Part shown: positions 1 through 12,217 of the stretch, one piece after another
How positions within the stretch are numbered: position 1 is the stretch's first letter
Layout: every line of letters starts with the position of its first letter
Source of the DNA: Brienomyrus brachyistius
Lineage: Eukaryota > Chordata > Actinopteri > Osteoglossiformes > Mormyridae
Length of the DNA stretch: 64,000 nucleotides
Assembly (NCBI RefSeq): GCF_023856365.1
Contig: NC_064535.1
Span: 14,891,863 to 14,955,862 of the forward strand
Reading direction: 5' to 3'
The notes under the pieces: model-generated
The model's database searches: none
What the model saw: only the letters and a program-made list of their open reading frames with translations
What the model was told of the DNA's origin: nothing
Position numbers and translations under genes: made by a program

Positions 1-636
1 GTTAGTAGGTCAGACGGGAAACACGGGGGCTTAGAGCGTCTCTGTTTTTCACTGCTTCTCTGACGGATCTCCATAAGGTACCATATGCATGTTACGCACA
101 GCGGAGGAATGGAGGGGTGACATGAAATCTTTGCTCTTGGCTTGTCGAAAGGAGGCATTTTGTCCTCTCAGAAACAGGGGTTTTGCTGATTTGCATGAGA
201 GGCAGTAGCACGGCCAAGGCATGGCCTGTGGTCGCTGTTTCTTGGTTCTGTCTTCGGGTCACTAGGAGAAGCAGCATCCATTCTGGGTTCAGCCTGGTTT
301 TGGCATCTCTTTCTGCTAATAAGGACTCTGTGTCCTTCCCGGGTGTGACTTCACCTGCTCTTACAGAACAGAATGACAGACATTCTCACTTGTTATTATT
401 AAACTGACACCCCTCACCCCCACATCAGTCTTCGCATTTCAGGTCAGGATAGTATTGATGTAATGTGAGTTTCTCAGTCATTTCATGCTATTCATCTTCA
501 CAGTCCTAAAAAGCATGTGATGCAAAAATGCTAAACCTGTTTCCATTATCAGACATTTCTTTGAAACTTCAAGAAGGGATGCAGAAATATCTCACAAAGA
601 CATTCCCACAGTGAACAGTTGAATAAAATAGTAATG
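1..636. other. Intergenic DNA, nothing recognised
   Basis: No open frame here has codon structure, splice sites or similarity that I recognise. It is unremarkable AT-rich sequence downstream of epas1. Confidence 0.5.
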
Positions 637-957
637 TCTTGCATTAACTGCGTCTTCATAAGGCCTTTATAATGCATTCATAGAACATTTAGTGCACCTT
701 CACAATGCCTTTATAATGCATTCATAAGCATTATGAAACATCCTAACTTACCTTAATAGCTTTGATTTATATGAGATAATAACAAACATTATGCGATTAT
801 CTGATTATAATATTTGTTATTATCATATAATATTTGTTATTGACGTATATTAAAGATGTTTATATATGTTAGGATGTTATGGTGTACTTACATGCTGCTT
901 ATGAATGTTCTATGAATGCATTATAAAGGCATTATAAAGGTGCAGTTAATGTAAAGC
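637..957. mobile_element. Palindromic MITE-like element
   Basis: The two ends are inverted copies of about 60 bp. The left arm, starting near 637, reads cattaactg then tttataatgcattcatagaac. The right arm, ending near 957, is its reverse complement with a few mismatches. The AT-rich centre has smaller ATAATATTTGTTATT repeats. There is no coding capacity. The form fits a non-autonomous DNA transposon of the dispersed palindromic type common in fish. The family was not determined, and no clear target-site duplication was fixed. Confidence 0.65.
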
Positions 958-3082
958 CTCAACAAATACATTTCTTTTAACTCTCAACTAAAGTAAGTCA
1001 TTAACACCCATAATTGGCATCTGGTGAAATCGGAAACTCCCTTACTATTGAGTTTTGGTCTGAGATGCTCCACTGGAGAGGGTATGGTTCAAACTGCCAA
1101 GCAACCAAATATGCTCTCAGGATTACTTTTTATGTACAAAGTAACAGCCCTTGGTGATATACACTAAAGACACCTGGCATCCCTGTTGACATTAGCCCAG
1201 GGGAGCAGCTTGGGGAGTCTATGTCCAGCCCATTGCAACCCATATAGATGTGTCCGCGATCCATAGAGAGCTCCTCCTTTGGCCACACGTTCATGAGAAA
1301 AACATGTTTGTTTACAGAAGTAAACAAACTGCCCAGAAATCAGGACAAAGGCCATCGTCGTAGAGGGACATCAGCGGTCCCCGTGACAGCCAGAAAGTGC
1401 ATTTCCCAGCTGTGCCCATGCCTTTGCCAAGAAAGCTCTTCCTGTCTGAGTCACTCCAACCTAGGACCAGCATGTGGCCTTCAGGCTTTTCCACATGAGA
1501 CAGAAAGTGCAAGCGTGGACAACTCTGGTTCCTTAGTGGAGAATGCATTTGGTAGGGGTCCCCTCTCTAGAATGGAGGGGTTTGAGTCTTGGGACAGCAC
1601 GTGCATTTTGTTGTGGTATCGCTCATGTGCTTCGGTGGGGAACACGCATTACCACAGGGTGACTGCGACATGGAGGAAGATGTTGGTTTCACACACTGGT
1701 TGGTAAGTTGCAAGTGAACCGCTTGTATTTTCTTGTGACGTTCATTTGTAAAAACATGGATCCTTAAAATCTTTAACAAGGTTTGAAAAGGACAAGCCTT
1801 TCATTGCCAATCTGCAGATGTATGGATACTGACAGCAAGTATCCAACGCCACCCTGAGCAGCGAGGGCCCAGAGTAGCTCTGATCACTGATAAGGTATCA
1901 CCTCATGAGACACATCGATTTTGGCCCATACCGGTGCCCATGCTGTGGCCCTAAGAGACCTCTCTTTTGTCTCTGGCTCCATCTATGGAATATGTGGGCT
2001 AATAAGTCCTTTGACTAACCTGCCAGGTTATGGAACCATCGTAGAGCCTCAGACACCAATAATCAGGGCCCTAGGGAATGGGATGCTTGTGGGAATTTTA
2101 CTTATACGAAAATGTTCTTAGGGCAGAATGAAAAATGATTGGTTATCTCTCTGAACCTATCAGATTGTATAGGAGGTGGGTCCAAGTAACTAGAGGAGGT
2201 AGGACCAAGTCATTTCATTGCCTGTTAACATGCTGCTTAAGCACAGGGACACGTGGACTGGCAGCACAAGCCCCGCAGCACTTTCTGGAAGCTGTTTGAT
2301 TCATTCTGAGGCTGCTTTCTGTGCTGTGGCTAAGGGTCCCTCTGATCCACTCAGCCTTCTCTGAAAATGATTTAGGACAGTTATGGAGTGCTTTGTAGCC
2401 CCAATTAAATGGAAAAATAATGTGACTGGAAGATGCTGGACCACATCCATTATCACTGGGTGATATTAATTAGGAATTTAACAGTATTGTGCTAGAATTT
2501 ATCAAACACTTGTAGCTCCAAGTCCTGACCTGGCTTCTGACACTCGTAAATTCCCAGGTCTTACAAAGATCTGCTCATTTCTGCTTCAACATCCTTAAAG
2601 ACTCCACCTTTCAAGCTGGCAACTGTCCAAGCCCTCTCCTGTCACCCCAGAGAAAATCTTAAGTTTCCATCTTTCAGCAAATACTCTCCCTTTGAGAAGC
2701 TGATGAAGAGCTCCTCATTAGATGGTAAGGCTCAGGCTTAAGTGTCAACAGAAGGCCTGTGTGTCTCCCAGTGACCGCAGATGTTTGTGCTCGCCTGCAT
2801 CTTGGCGCCTCTTCTTTCATCATGTTAAGCAGCGGAGTAGAATTAAGTCACACTTAGCTGTTTGGTGTCATGTGTCTTGTCATTTCATCGCCACACTCAG
2901 CAGTGATGTTCAGCCTTTCGAGATTATATCCACCATCTCCTGATGCTTCATGTAAGACATATTCAGTAAAGCCAGGGTTCAGTTCCCATAGTTAAGGAAA
3001 TGTGGGCGAGACCACATATAACTACGATGCACGCTCCATTTGTTAAACAAATAAATGTATTTATTTGTTTGTTTGTTTGTTT
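958..3082. other. Intergenic DNA without a supported gene
   Basis: Open frames up to 152 codons occur on both strands (for example 1248-1706 plus and 1312-1548 minus), but they overlap each other and show no domain. Short stretches near 1740-1800 (minus) and 1885-1960 (plus) faintly resemble C2H2 zinc-finger spacing. They are too broken and too short to call even a pseudogene. Confidence 0.4.
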
Positions 3083-3376
3083 AAGTCATTAGACTGGTCA
3101 TGTGTGGCCCAGAGGGCTCAGTCCCCATGCCTGTGAAGGTCGCTGGTTTGAGCCCCAGCCTTAGCAGAATAGTCACTGTGCCCTGTGCACTGTGCCCTGC
3201 CATAGTGCCCTGTGCAAGGCCTTTAACCCCCCAATTTTGGGGTACTGCAGGCTGGCTGATCCTGTACTGTGACCCCCAAGCTTGTTCTCACTTTTGCATG
3301 TGTCTGTGTGTGTCATGTAGAGCAAGATGGGGTAGAAGAAGAAACTGCTTCCGCACAAGGATTAATAAAGTATGAC
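3083..3376 (+). mobile_element. tRNA-derived SINE
   Basis: The head resembles a tRNA gene promoter: a box A-like GTGGCCCAGAGGG near 3105-3117 and a box B-like GGTTTGAGCCC at 3145-3155. A unique body follows, with a short duplicated GTGCCCTGTGCA motif, and the element ends in an AATAAAGTAT-type tail near 3364-3373. That head-body-tail order and the length of about 290 bp are typical of a fish Pol III SINE. The poly-T/TTTG run just before it (3062-3082) may be part of the insertion site. Confidence 0.65.
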
Positions 3377-3972
3377 GATTCTATTATAGACTGAAGAAAC
3401 TGTCTGAAATCTGGCCCAGTCTGATATTAGGTACTTGGTCTCTCCCCTTTTGCAGATTGGGCATTAGCTTACATCGATGGCTGGCAGGGTGACACAGAGA
3501 CCCATTGGCTTCCGGCTCATGGTGATTTGGCCAACCATAATCTACGAGCCCACTGCTCATTGACAGTTTGTGTTATCTGCGGTATCATGGCTGGTTTAGG
3601 TTGAAGGTTACAATCTGCAGCAGCCCACAGCTCAAAGGCAAGGCTGAGCAACCTTTTGTTTTGCAGCTTAAGGCAATTACCGATGTATTGACTGGGTCCT
3701 GACTGCTGCTGTTGTTCCTTACATTTTTTTTGAGATTGGTGTAATCTTTTTCTGCCGAAAATCTCAAAATGATTTATCCCACGTTCATCTGGTAACTTTA
3801 GTGTTTGTTATTGTGTTGAGAGCACGAGCCTTGTTAGTTTCAGTTTTTTGATTGGTGTGTCTCTTAGAAGGTCAATCAGGCCTCGGGTCCATTTGAACAA
3901 AGATAATCCAAGTGACAACAGACAGATTCACAACACTATTGGAAAATACTATCATCAGTACCAATAAATACA
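3377..3972. other. Intergenic DNA, nothing recognised
   Basis: No coding or RNA gene signal and no recognisable repeat. Confidence 0.4.
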
Positions 3973-4151
3973 CACTATATCGACAAAAGTATTGAGACAC
4001 CTGACCATTACATCTACAGGAATTTTTATGACATCCCATTCTACATCCACAGGCATCAATATGGAGTTCATCCCTCCTTTGCAGCTGTAACAGCTGCCAC
4101 TCATCTGGGAAGGTTTTCCGCCAAATTTTGGAATTTTTGCCCATTTTCCCA

Positions 4152-5120
4152 CCGTTATTTAGTGAAGCTTAACTTTTTCATTAGCGAATTAGCGTTTCTG
4201 CTAAACTTGAAAAACGTTAGTGGAGCATTTAGTGGATCAATTAGCTAAATTTAGTTCCACAAACTGTATTTTTTTTGTAGGTAAAATGAATAGAGTTTAA
4301 CAGTCTAAAAAAATGTTTATTTGTTCCTGTTTGTTGTGAGCGTGTCTCCAACAGTCTGTCTGGTTCACTGCTGGCTGACTACGTGGTCGATAACATTTCC
4401 GATTTAAGGTAGTGTGGGTTATATGTAAGTAAATGAAGATAAAGTCAGTTTAACCTGGGGTACCCTGAACTAAGTGGAGAACAAGTACCTGTAATACAAA
4501 GCTGGATTTCTTGCTTAGTTGGAAAACTTTTAGGATTTTACGTACACTAATTTAAATGGACTTTATCTTCATTCACTTAAATTCCTTAAATTTACCTTAA
4601 ATCTCACAAGTATTTTGTTGTATTTTCAAGTTTCTGATTGACAGAGCTATAGACCAATAAAGAGCTGAGACCCTCCTTCCTAGTTCTGGGTAACCAGCGC
4701 CATGTTTGTAGTTTCCAAGCAGCTTCACTATGAGCAAAATGTCAACATGGGCCAGTTGTGAAACAGGGCTTCTCCAACATAAACGGTTATATTTCGCAAA
4801 TGCAATATCACAGAAATAAAATTTCTAAGCAAACTTATTCCAGAGACTCCAACAATACCTAACTGGGTAAGTCCTGTATGTCTCCTGGTAATCGCTTCAA
4901 TCTGACAGATGGGACTTCAGTGCTAAATGTGTTAAAAATTTTAGCTCTCTAGGTATGTTTGTAAGGGTTTCAGTGCCAAAAACCAACCCAAAGTTAAACT
5001 TCTGTAATAAAACTTAACAGTTATCATTGTCTTCCATTAAATTGTTTAGCGACTTATTTTAGCGTTATTGAATTAAACTTTGAAGGTAGTGGATTAGCGG
5101 TTATCGAAACTAACTTTTCG
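4152..5120. mobile_element. Putative non-autonomous element nested in the Tc1 copy
   Basis: This block interrupts the Tc1 element just inside the 3' end of its transposase frame. Both ends begin ACCG when read inward, and both have subterminal TTAGCG/GCTAA motifs in inverted orientation (4155-4260 and 5045-5120). It has no coding capacity. Subterminal repeats of this sort are seen in hAT-like non-autonomous elements, but the class is inferred. Boundaries are accurate to about 5-10 bp, and no target-site duplication was identified. Confidence 0.45.
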
Positions 5121-5710
5121 GTTTGCTGTACATCCTGAAGAGCATTTGTGAAGTCAGGCACTGATGTTGGATGTGAAGGCTTAGCTGGCAATCTCTGTTG
5201 GAGTTCATCCCAAAGGTGTTTGATGGGGTTGACGTCAGGGCTCTGTGCAGGCCAGTCAAGTACTTTCACACCAAACTTACCCAAACATCTCTTTATGTAC
5301 CTTGTTCTGTGCACTGGGACAGTCATGTTGAAAGCGAAAAGGGCCATCCCCACATTGTTACCAGAGGGTTGGATAGTTTTAAATAGTTCTCTATGCAGTG
5401 TTCTTGAGCTAATCTGAAGGCCACACGAAGTTTGAAGGTCTGTAGCTATTGACTCTGCAGACAGTTGGCGACTTCTGCACTCTGTGCACCTCAGCATGCG
5501 TTGTCCCCGCTCCGTGATTTTACATTCCCTACCACTTCAGGGCTGAGTTGCTGTTGTTACCAATTGCTTCCACTTTGTTAAAATGCCAGCAACAGTTGAC
5601 CGTGGAATATTTAGTAGTGAGGAAATTTCATGAATTGACTTATTGCACAGGTGGCATCCTATCACGGTACCACACTTGAATTCACTGAGCTCCTGAGAGT
5701 GACCCATTCT
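5121..5710 (-). pseudogene. Tc1 transposase remnant
   Basis: The frame at 5537-5764 holds the N-terminal helix-turn-helix DNA-binding region (SEFKCGTVIGCHLCNKSI, then IPRSTVAGILTKWKQL). A second frame (5054-5497) continues with the linker region (RQLSAESIATDLQTSCGLQI). It then jumps to the C-terminal catalytic part, with the family signature DWPAQSPDVNPIKHLWDEL. A long middle section that should hold the first catalytic Asp and the glycine-rich box is missing between these. The C-terminus is cut by the nested insertion at 5120. A frame change separates the two pieces. It is non-functional. Confidence 0.85.
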
Positions 5711-5841
5711 TTTGCAAATGCTTGTAGAAGCAGTCTGCATATCTAGGTGCTTGATTTTATACACCTGTGACTATGGAAGAGATTGGAACACCTGAATTCA
5801 ATGATTTGGAGGGATGTCCCAATACTTTTGTCAATATAGTG

Positions 5842-6693
5842 TATATTAAATGCCGCACTTGTGAAAACAGAAGTTTCAACTCAACTCACCGTTGAGAAAG
5901 TCGGCGAATTTCACCGCCCGTTCTTCCTATTTTAGCCCTCCTGTTTTCTTTTTTGAAGTCTGAATTGACCTAAAACAAAGGGGAAATCTCTGTAGTTTGG
6001 GACCCAAGTGGCATTCAAGAGAGATTGTGGTTTACAGGCTGCTTGGCTTCGGAAGGAAAAGGTTCACAATGGACCAGGCTACTTGTGTTTGTTTGGGCTG
6101 AGACCTGCTACCTCAGGAGACCAGCGGCACTTTTTTGGTCTGTCAGGATATGGTGGCATCTCCATGGCGTCCCGGAAATAACCCAAAAAAGAGGAATGGA
6201 GAGGCTTTCATGGTGTGTCGTTTGTTTTTTTTGCTGCTCAAAATACCACTTAAAACAATATGTTGTCACGGAAAACCTTTGGGCTCCTTTCCAGAATGCA
6301 GAAGCTGTTTGGTACAGCACTGAGTGTCCAGTCCAAAAAAATTGCATATGCTTCAGGGATCAGGTATTAAAATTAAAAAATCAGCTTTACACGTTCTTTA
6401 AAAGTGTATAACTGTATCCAAACACCTGGAATTTTTGCAAAAACACAAGTTCCATTGTCAGGCTTGGACCCCCAGAATGGTGCTGCCAGGCCCTGATGGA
6501 ATTCCCAGGCCAGAGTCTGGACTGCTGCCCGCTGCCTATTAGGGGCTCCTGAGAAGACAAGCAGCTTCCAAAGGACAAGCGAACAATAACCTGGTCAGTA
6601 AGCCCAGCCGCAGGGGCAACTTTGCTGCTTCCAGATCGTAATGCATGCAGGAGGTATACGGTAGGAGTAAAATGAAGGTGAACACACTGAGAA
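5842..6693. other. Intergenic DNA, nothing recognised
   Basis: Open frames of up to 139 codons overlap on both strands and have no recognisable domain. No splice-flanked exon was recognised. Confidence 0.4.
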
Positions 6694-6813
6694 AAGCTGC
6701 TTAGAAGGCCGACTGTCAGGTGCTGCACTAAAACCTGCTTTGATAGGCCGACTATCAGGCGTTGCACTAAAAGCTGCTTTGATAGGCCAACTGTCAGGTG
6801 TTGCACTAAAATC
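6694..6813. repeat. 39-bp minisatellite, about 3 units
   Basis: Three diverged tandem copies of a unit containing AGGCCRACTRTCAGGYGYTGC followed by ACTAAAA and GCTGCTTTGAT. Because 39 is divisible by three, the minus frame reads through all copies with a 13-residue period. This explains the open frame at 6387-6806 without invoking a gene. Confidence 0.8.
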
Positions 6814-8242
6814 TTTTTTGCAGCGTAGTTAGGTGCCTGTAGCGGTCCACCTGTAGATGGTAGCTGATGACCTTAAGGAAAAAAATTCTCTGACCACACA
6901 GCAGTGTATATCTTTATGTTCGTGTATCTTTGTCTTTTACTTTATCAAATGCTGCTACAAATTTTCTTCAAAAATAGACAAAATAAGAAAAAACTAAAAC
7001 AGTGCAAAATATCATGGTAATTTAACTATGAAATACCCCAGGTATGACAAATGGTTATTGTGGGTAATTAGCACAGGTTTTTATTGTGTCCAACTGACAT
7101 TAGCATGAGCTTCTGCCACAGGCACAGTGTGAACCTTTAAACACCTTTTAAAACAACCTTGTAAAACGGGTTTCCTGGCTTTAATCTTGAGCTGCATCTC
7201 TAGTATAAGGTGCTAGACAAGCAGTCACATGACCAGAGAGTCCAGTTTTGGATTCTTTTCAGTATTCCGTCCTTCTTAACTGTGTTTTTTCGATCTTCTG
7301 AGGGTTCTGGTAGGGCAGGTTGCTTCTGGAAAGAGGACCTTGACATCAAAAGATTGTGGGTGTCTGAGTAACCTACTCACAATTATAGTAATTCTACCAA
7401 TACGTAACAGCCTGGGTTATGCTGGTGTACAGAAATACCAAAGTCAAAAGGCCAAATACAAATTAACATTTTTCTTTAATGCTGTGGTACTTCCCCACCT
7501 CTGACCGAACTTGAAATAAACTCAGTGTACTTTATTCCTTTTATGGGTGGTGCTGATGGAGTTTCTGCTACAGTTGTAGTGTTTGCAAACTAGGAATGTG
7601 TTGGAATGTTCCACAGTACTACTACAGCACCAAGATGTTCCTCAGCATCTTTAGAATTTTCTTTCGACGTGTCACAGAATTGCTTCTGGGGGGGTTAATG
7701 GTCGATAGTTTGCCAATGAAACCATGAAAATGTTTGAGTCCTTGAACGGTGTGTGTGTGTGTGTGTGTGTGTGTGCTTGTAATTATTGCATTGTGAGACT
7801 AGATTTCCATTCAATGTGATAATTTCTTTTGGTTTTATGACAATTTTATGATTTTTTTTTTCATTTTATGAAAATCTGTGAATGCCCCATAAAGATATGA
7901 GTACATGGACTATGTGTTCGTGTGTGTGTGTCTGTGTCTGTGTCTCTATGTGTGCCATTGTATTAGCCAAGCCAGATGGTTTGTCTGAGTTCAGGGCCAT
8001 GTGGCAGATATGATCACCATGACACTGAGCTAATAAAAGGTTGGTTTGACTTCACTCTAACCCATAGCTTTAACCTTGGTTTTGATACCATGTGACTGTT
8101 TTCACATCTTTGATTGGTTGGAACACCCATGTGAAAATCACATTACTTTGGACTGGACCATATAGACATAAAAATTTGATATCTGACATTTGAACTTTTA
8201 GCCTCAGACTGACATTTAACTGAGAATGCTGGGAATTCTCTG
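6814..8242. other. Intergenic DNA with short GT microsatellites
   Basis: It contains a (GT)n run at about 7749-7775 and a GT-rich stretch at about 7919-7955. No gene or larger repeat was recognised. Confidence 0.45.
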
Positions 8243-8580
8243 TGAGTCACGCTGCGCAGCTAACGCCAAAGGTGTCTTATACGCACTTGCAGAGTCACCC
8301 TGTGCAGCTAACACCAAGGGTGTGTTATACGCACTTGCAGAGTCACCCTGCGCAGCTAATGCCAAGGGTGTGTTATACGCACTTGCAGAGTCACCCTGCG
8401 CAGCTAACGCCAAGGGTGTCTTATACGCACTTGCAGAGTCACCCTGCGCAGCTAACGCCAAGGGTGTCTTATACGCACTTGCAGAGTCACCCTGCGCAGC
8501 TAACGCCAAGGGTGTCTTATACGCACTTGCAGAGTCACCCTGCGCAGCTAACGCCAAGGGTGTCTTATACACAGTTGCAG
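8243..8580. repeat. 48-bp minisatellite, about 7 units
   Basis: About seven tandem copies of a 48-bp unit (gagtcaccctgcgcagctaa, then cgccaagggtgtcttatacg and cacttgca). Units differ by only one to three bases, so the array is young or recently homogenised. The unit length is divisible by three and contains no stop in three of the frames. Long repetitive open frames therefore appear on both strands (8226-8630 plus, 8242-8598 plus, 8216-8572 minus) without being genes. Confidence 0.9.
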
Positions 8581-9940
8581 AGCCTTATCTATTTTTGATC
8601 AGCATTTTCATCTGTGTACTTGGTGGCTAATGTGTGCTCACTATTCCATGTTTGCAGGCTAAGATGTCTATGCACAGGCAAATGTGCCCTCAGAAAGTCG
8701 CAGGATGTCTCAGTATCTTGCAGCTTGTAGCATGCGAAAACAATGTACTGAGAGTGTGGTTTGGGGTTTACCAAAAAAGGGAAATCGTCAGATGTGAGAA
8801 AATTTTCCTTTGTGCAACTTTTGTGCTAGTTTGTGTATTTTTCCTGCAATGGATGTAACGTGACATGCTGTTAATGTCCCAGCAATTTATTTTAATATTC
8901 AATATAGTCTGTGTCAAGGTATTCATTTGGTAAACTGCTTTTTACCAAACAGGATATGATACAACATATGGTCAGTGCCTGCCCTGCTTAATGTCAGTAA
9001 CGTATGTGGATGTCGTTTCCTACCAGTGACTGGTAGTCTAGAGAAGCAATATTGAACAGTAATTGTACAACTATTGTGCATTGTCTTTGTTGTAACAATG
9101 CAATGGCCGGCAGTGGATTTTACTGTGTTCTGGTTCCTTAGCAGGTTACTCTGCGGAGCCCCTCTTCCTACGACATTTTATATAAAGGCTTAAATATTTC
9201 AGCAAAATGTTTTTTCAGACATTGCATGATGCTCCACAATCCTTGGGTAACCAGTGTTCTCCTTATTGTCCCCGGTGTTTTAAGTGATTCTTATCCGTAG
9301 GATTAGTTGGGTTAGTCTATGATTATGTCTGTGACTGGCTCTGCTCTCAGGCATCTTCTGCGCTTTGAACCATGATCCATATGTACTTAGTACACAGATG
9401 CAGCGAAAATACCTGCAGAAACATTTCAGATGTGCTTTGTTTGCTTGTCAAACCTGACACTCCCTAATTTATGAAGTCAGTTCAAACTGTTGGTTGACAT
9501 GTCTGAGTCTGTGTCCGTTGGTATGCAGAATCATTACTGTTGGTTTTGTTAAAATATACCTCTTTGGCATGAGGCAACAGTTTTTCTCAGACCTCTTCAG
9601 AAATAAGTCTTTCCGAAGCTCCTGAAGGATGATGGAGAAACACGATGCCACTTATTCCTTTACTTACTACAGTATCTCCGCTTACTCTCAGTCACACTTC
9701 TGTTCAGAGTGTGCTTGCGTCTCTGTCTATAACGGCTCAGAAATTCAGATGGAAGGCCATGTCTGTCATCTAACTTTTAGCATTAAAAGAACTTTTCATT
9801 TGTTATATATAGTCAAAATGGCTTCGTAGTGCAACATGCGTACGATGGTGAGAGTTCATCCCGAGCTTCGTATTAATCACAAACAAACAACAACGGGAGC
9901 AGTAAGATCAATATATTTTAATATAGATAGATATCAGTGC
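8581..9940. other. Intergenic DNA, nothing recognised
   Basis: AT-rich sequence with only short open frames. No exon, RNA gene or repeat family was recognised. Confidence 0.4.
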
Positions 9941-9953
9941 AGAAATACAACTT

Positions 9954-9959
9954 TTTATT
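9954..9959 (-). terminator. Candidate distal poly(A) signal of epas1
   Basis: AATAAA on the minus strand about 2.7 kb after the stop codon, in AT-rich surroundings. Position and orientation fit, but other AATAAA hexamers occur nearer the stop (12212-12217). Confidence 0.3.
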
Positions 9960-12211
9960 AGGTTAAGGTTCCCATACTGTAACAATATAATAATAATAAT
10001 AATAATAACAGTAATAACAATAATTATAATGTTGAATTTAGCATATTAAAATATTCATATTATCAGCTAATGTAACTGTAAGGCATCAAAATAAACTTGA
10101 TAAAAGCAAATAATGTGAGAAGAGAAACCCTCATATTTAGTAGAATGTTGATATTGTCTTTAAGGTTGATGAAAACTGTGGATTCGGGAAAGGATGCCAG
10201 TGGTTATGTGTGAGTCTATCTGCCGGCCTTCGAGTAGCACAGTACACGCTGCTAAGGCTGCTGAGACGCCTCCTTGACTTTCCATTATTTTAACTTCCCC
10301 ACATAGCTATTTTCGGCTGGAAACCGAGGTTCAGCTCGGCCCTAAAACGTGGCTAAAAACTGTCACGCCGAAGTCCATCTGAGGCATGGTGAACAGCAGG
10401 CTCTGAACTTCACATTTCACTGTGTGTCTTCCTTCCACATTTGAATTTGGTCTCGGTATCCCTGAAAGCCACCCGGGAAGAAGGTCTTTGACTGCAGGCA
10501 CAGAAACGCAGACAGGCCTCTCTGAACAGCCGACAGGCTGCGTATTGCGGGCGTGACATGCAGGTTCACCGGCAGAGTGCTACTGGGGAAACCTCTCATG
10601 GCCACGAACTTCAATGAACTTCCACAAAAACAGACACATGCATCCCTAAAACACATTTTACATGATAGGAATGAGGCAGTTTACTCATGCATCTGACATC
10701 CTACTTGCTTTGGCTTTTGTAAAGACTATTATTTTTTTTTAATTGACACGTCTTTATAAAGGGGTCTTTTAGCTCCTGCGCTGATGTGCTGGCAGACGTA
10801 GACTTGTCAAATTGTCCCAGGGCTTGCTGGGGTCAGGCAGTTTGTGGAAAACAGGCCTTGCAAGCGGCTCCAGGGCCGAGAGGGGCGCTGAGGTCTGCAT
10901 CAGTGGGTTGGCTGAGCAGGTGGCCTCTTGATCACGCCACTCACACGCCTCTTCCCTCATGCCATGACCGGACTGAGTGCCAGCTTCCCAAGGAGGACAA
11001 CCAAATTTGAGGTTCTGATCCTCCGCCCTCGGCAGCGTCATCAACAAAAATCAAAAATCCCGGTCTCATAGAAGGGCATCAGAAAGCACCAAGTGCTAGA
11101 CACTGGGATGATCCACACTAGGCTGACTTCCTAGAAAAATACCTATGAAATGAAATGAATCTGCGCTATAGGATGGACTTTCTAGTCCAGCAGTTATGCC
11201 TGATTCTGCGTGTGCTCTGCTGTTTTTGCCGGTTACATGTGTTTTGGTCTAAAAATCGAGGGATACAAAGGAATCTCGTGAACTTGAAGGCCATGTTACA
11301 ACTGGAGCAACATTAAAGACAACATCTCAACAATGAAAAAGCAAAGTACAGAGTTAATGAAGGTGGATCCCAGAAACAATATAAAATTATTTCTTTAAAA
11401 AAAAAAAGCAAGTTGGTTATACCTACGAAGCACCATCACTTTTAATATTTTAAAAGTGATTTCTTTTTAATTTTTGCTTGTTTTTCTTTGTTAAACATTT
11501 AAACATTTAATTTGCTACATGTCAAGAGTGGAAAAACAATGATATTTTCTTAATTTTTTTTTTTCAATTCCCATTTTTTTCCATTTTTTTTTCTAAAATT
11601 ACTGGCCCTGCCAACAAGGTTAGCATCATTATGAAAAAAATTACACTTTAAAACACAAGACAAACAAGCACAATGGGAATAAAAATCCACTCCTTAAACA
11701 ATAAAAGCAAACAAGAATCTGATATGCATCTACTGAGTAGATAAGACAAAGTACCAAGGCACATGAATACTAAACATCATAGACAATATCATAGAAACTT
11801 TAGAGATTCTTTAAATATATATATGCCAATATATATCTATATTTAAAGGTGGCTAGCGCACATACAAGGGTCAGGCGACAGCAAGAGAGGGAGAGGGTGT
11901 GCTGAGGCAGTTCCAGCGTGAAGAGAGGTCTGGGGTCACGTGACCTTTCACCCTCGACACAAGCTTTCTGTCAAAGGCAGCCAAAGCAGGAATACTGACG
12001 GTCAAGCCCATACTCAGTGTACTGGGTTAACCGTCATCCTCAGAGCACAACTTGGTGGCTATAGGGATCGGGGCAGGGGGATTCGCGCAGTTGCACGCAT
12101 CACAACGCATTTTCACTGGGAACACATTACATTGGGGTCGAGAGAGATCGGGCAGAAGAATGAAGGAATGAGAACACAGGTTCTTCCCTCAGAAAAGGAA
12201 GGAATAAAGCT

Positions 12212-12217
12212 TTTATT
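12212..12217 (-). terminator. Candidate proximal poly(A) signal of epas1
   Basis: AATAAA on the minus strand about 445 nt after the stop codon. It could give a short 3' UTR isoform. There is no direct evidence of use. Confidence 0.25.

Larger units (their letters stand above)
3973..5841 (-). mobile_element. Tc1-like DNA transposon, decayed
   Basis: Matching terminal inverted repeats bound the element. The left end reads CACTATATCGACAAAAGTAT from 3973, and the right end is its near-exact reverse complement ending at 5841, followed by TA, the usual Tc1/mariner target. Transposase remnants lie on the minus strand between about 5120 and 5710. The 3' non-coding part (3990-4150) is joined to the coding part through about 970 bp of unrelated sequence, so the copy carries a later insertion and cannot be active. 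Confidence 0.8.

Noticed and set aside
1248..1960. Open frames and faint C2H2 zinc-finger-like spacing
   Set aside because: Cys/His pairs never complete a full finger, frames change within 30 codons, both strands are equally open, and there are no splice sites or tandem finger pattern.
8216..8630. 118-134-codon repetitive open frames
   Set aside because: They are fully explained by a 48-bp minisatellite whose unit is divisible by three.
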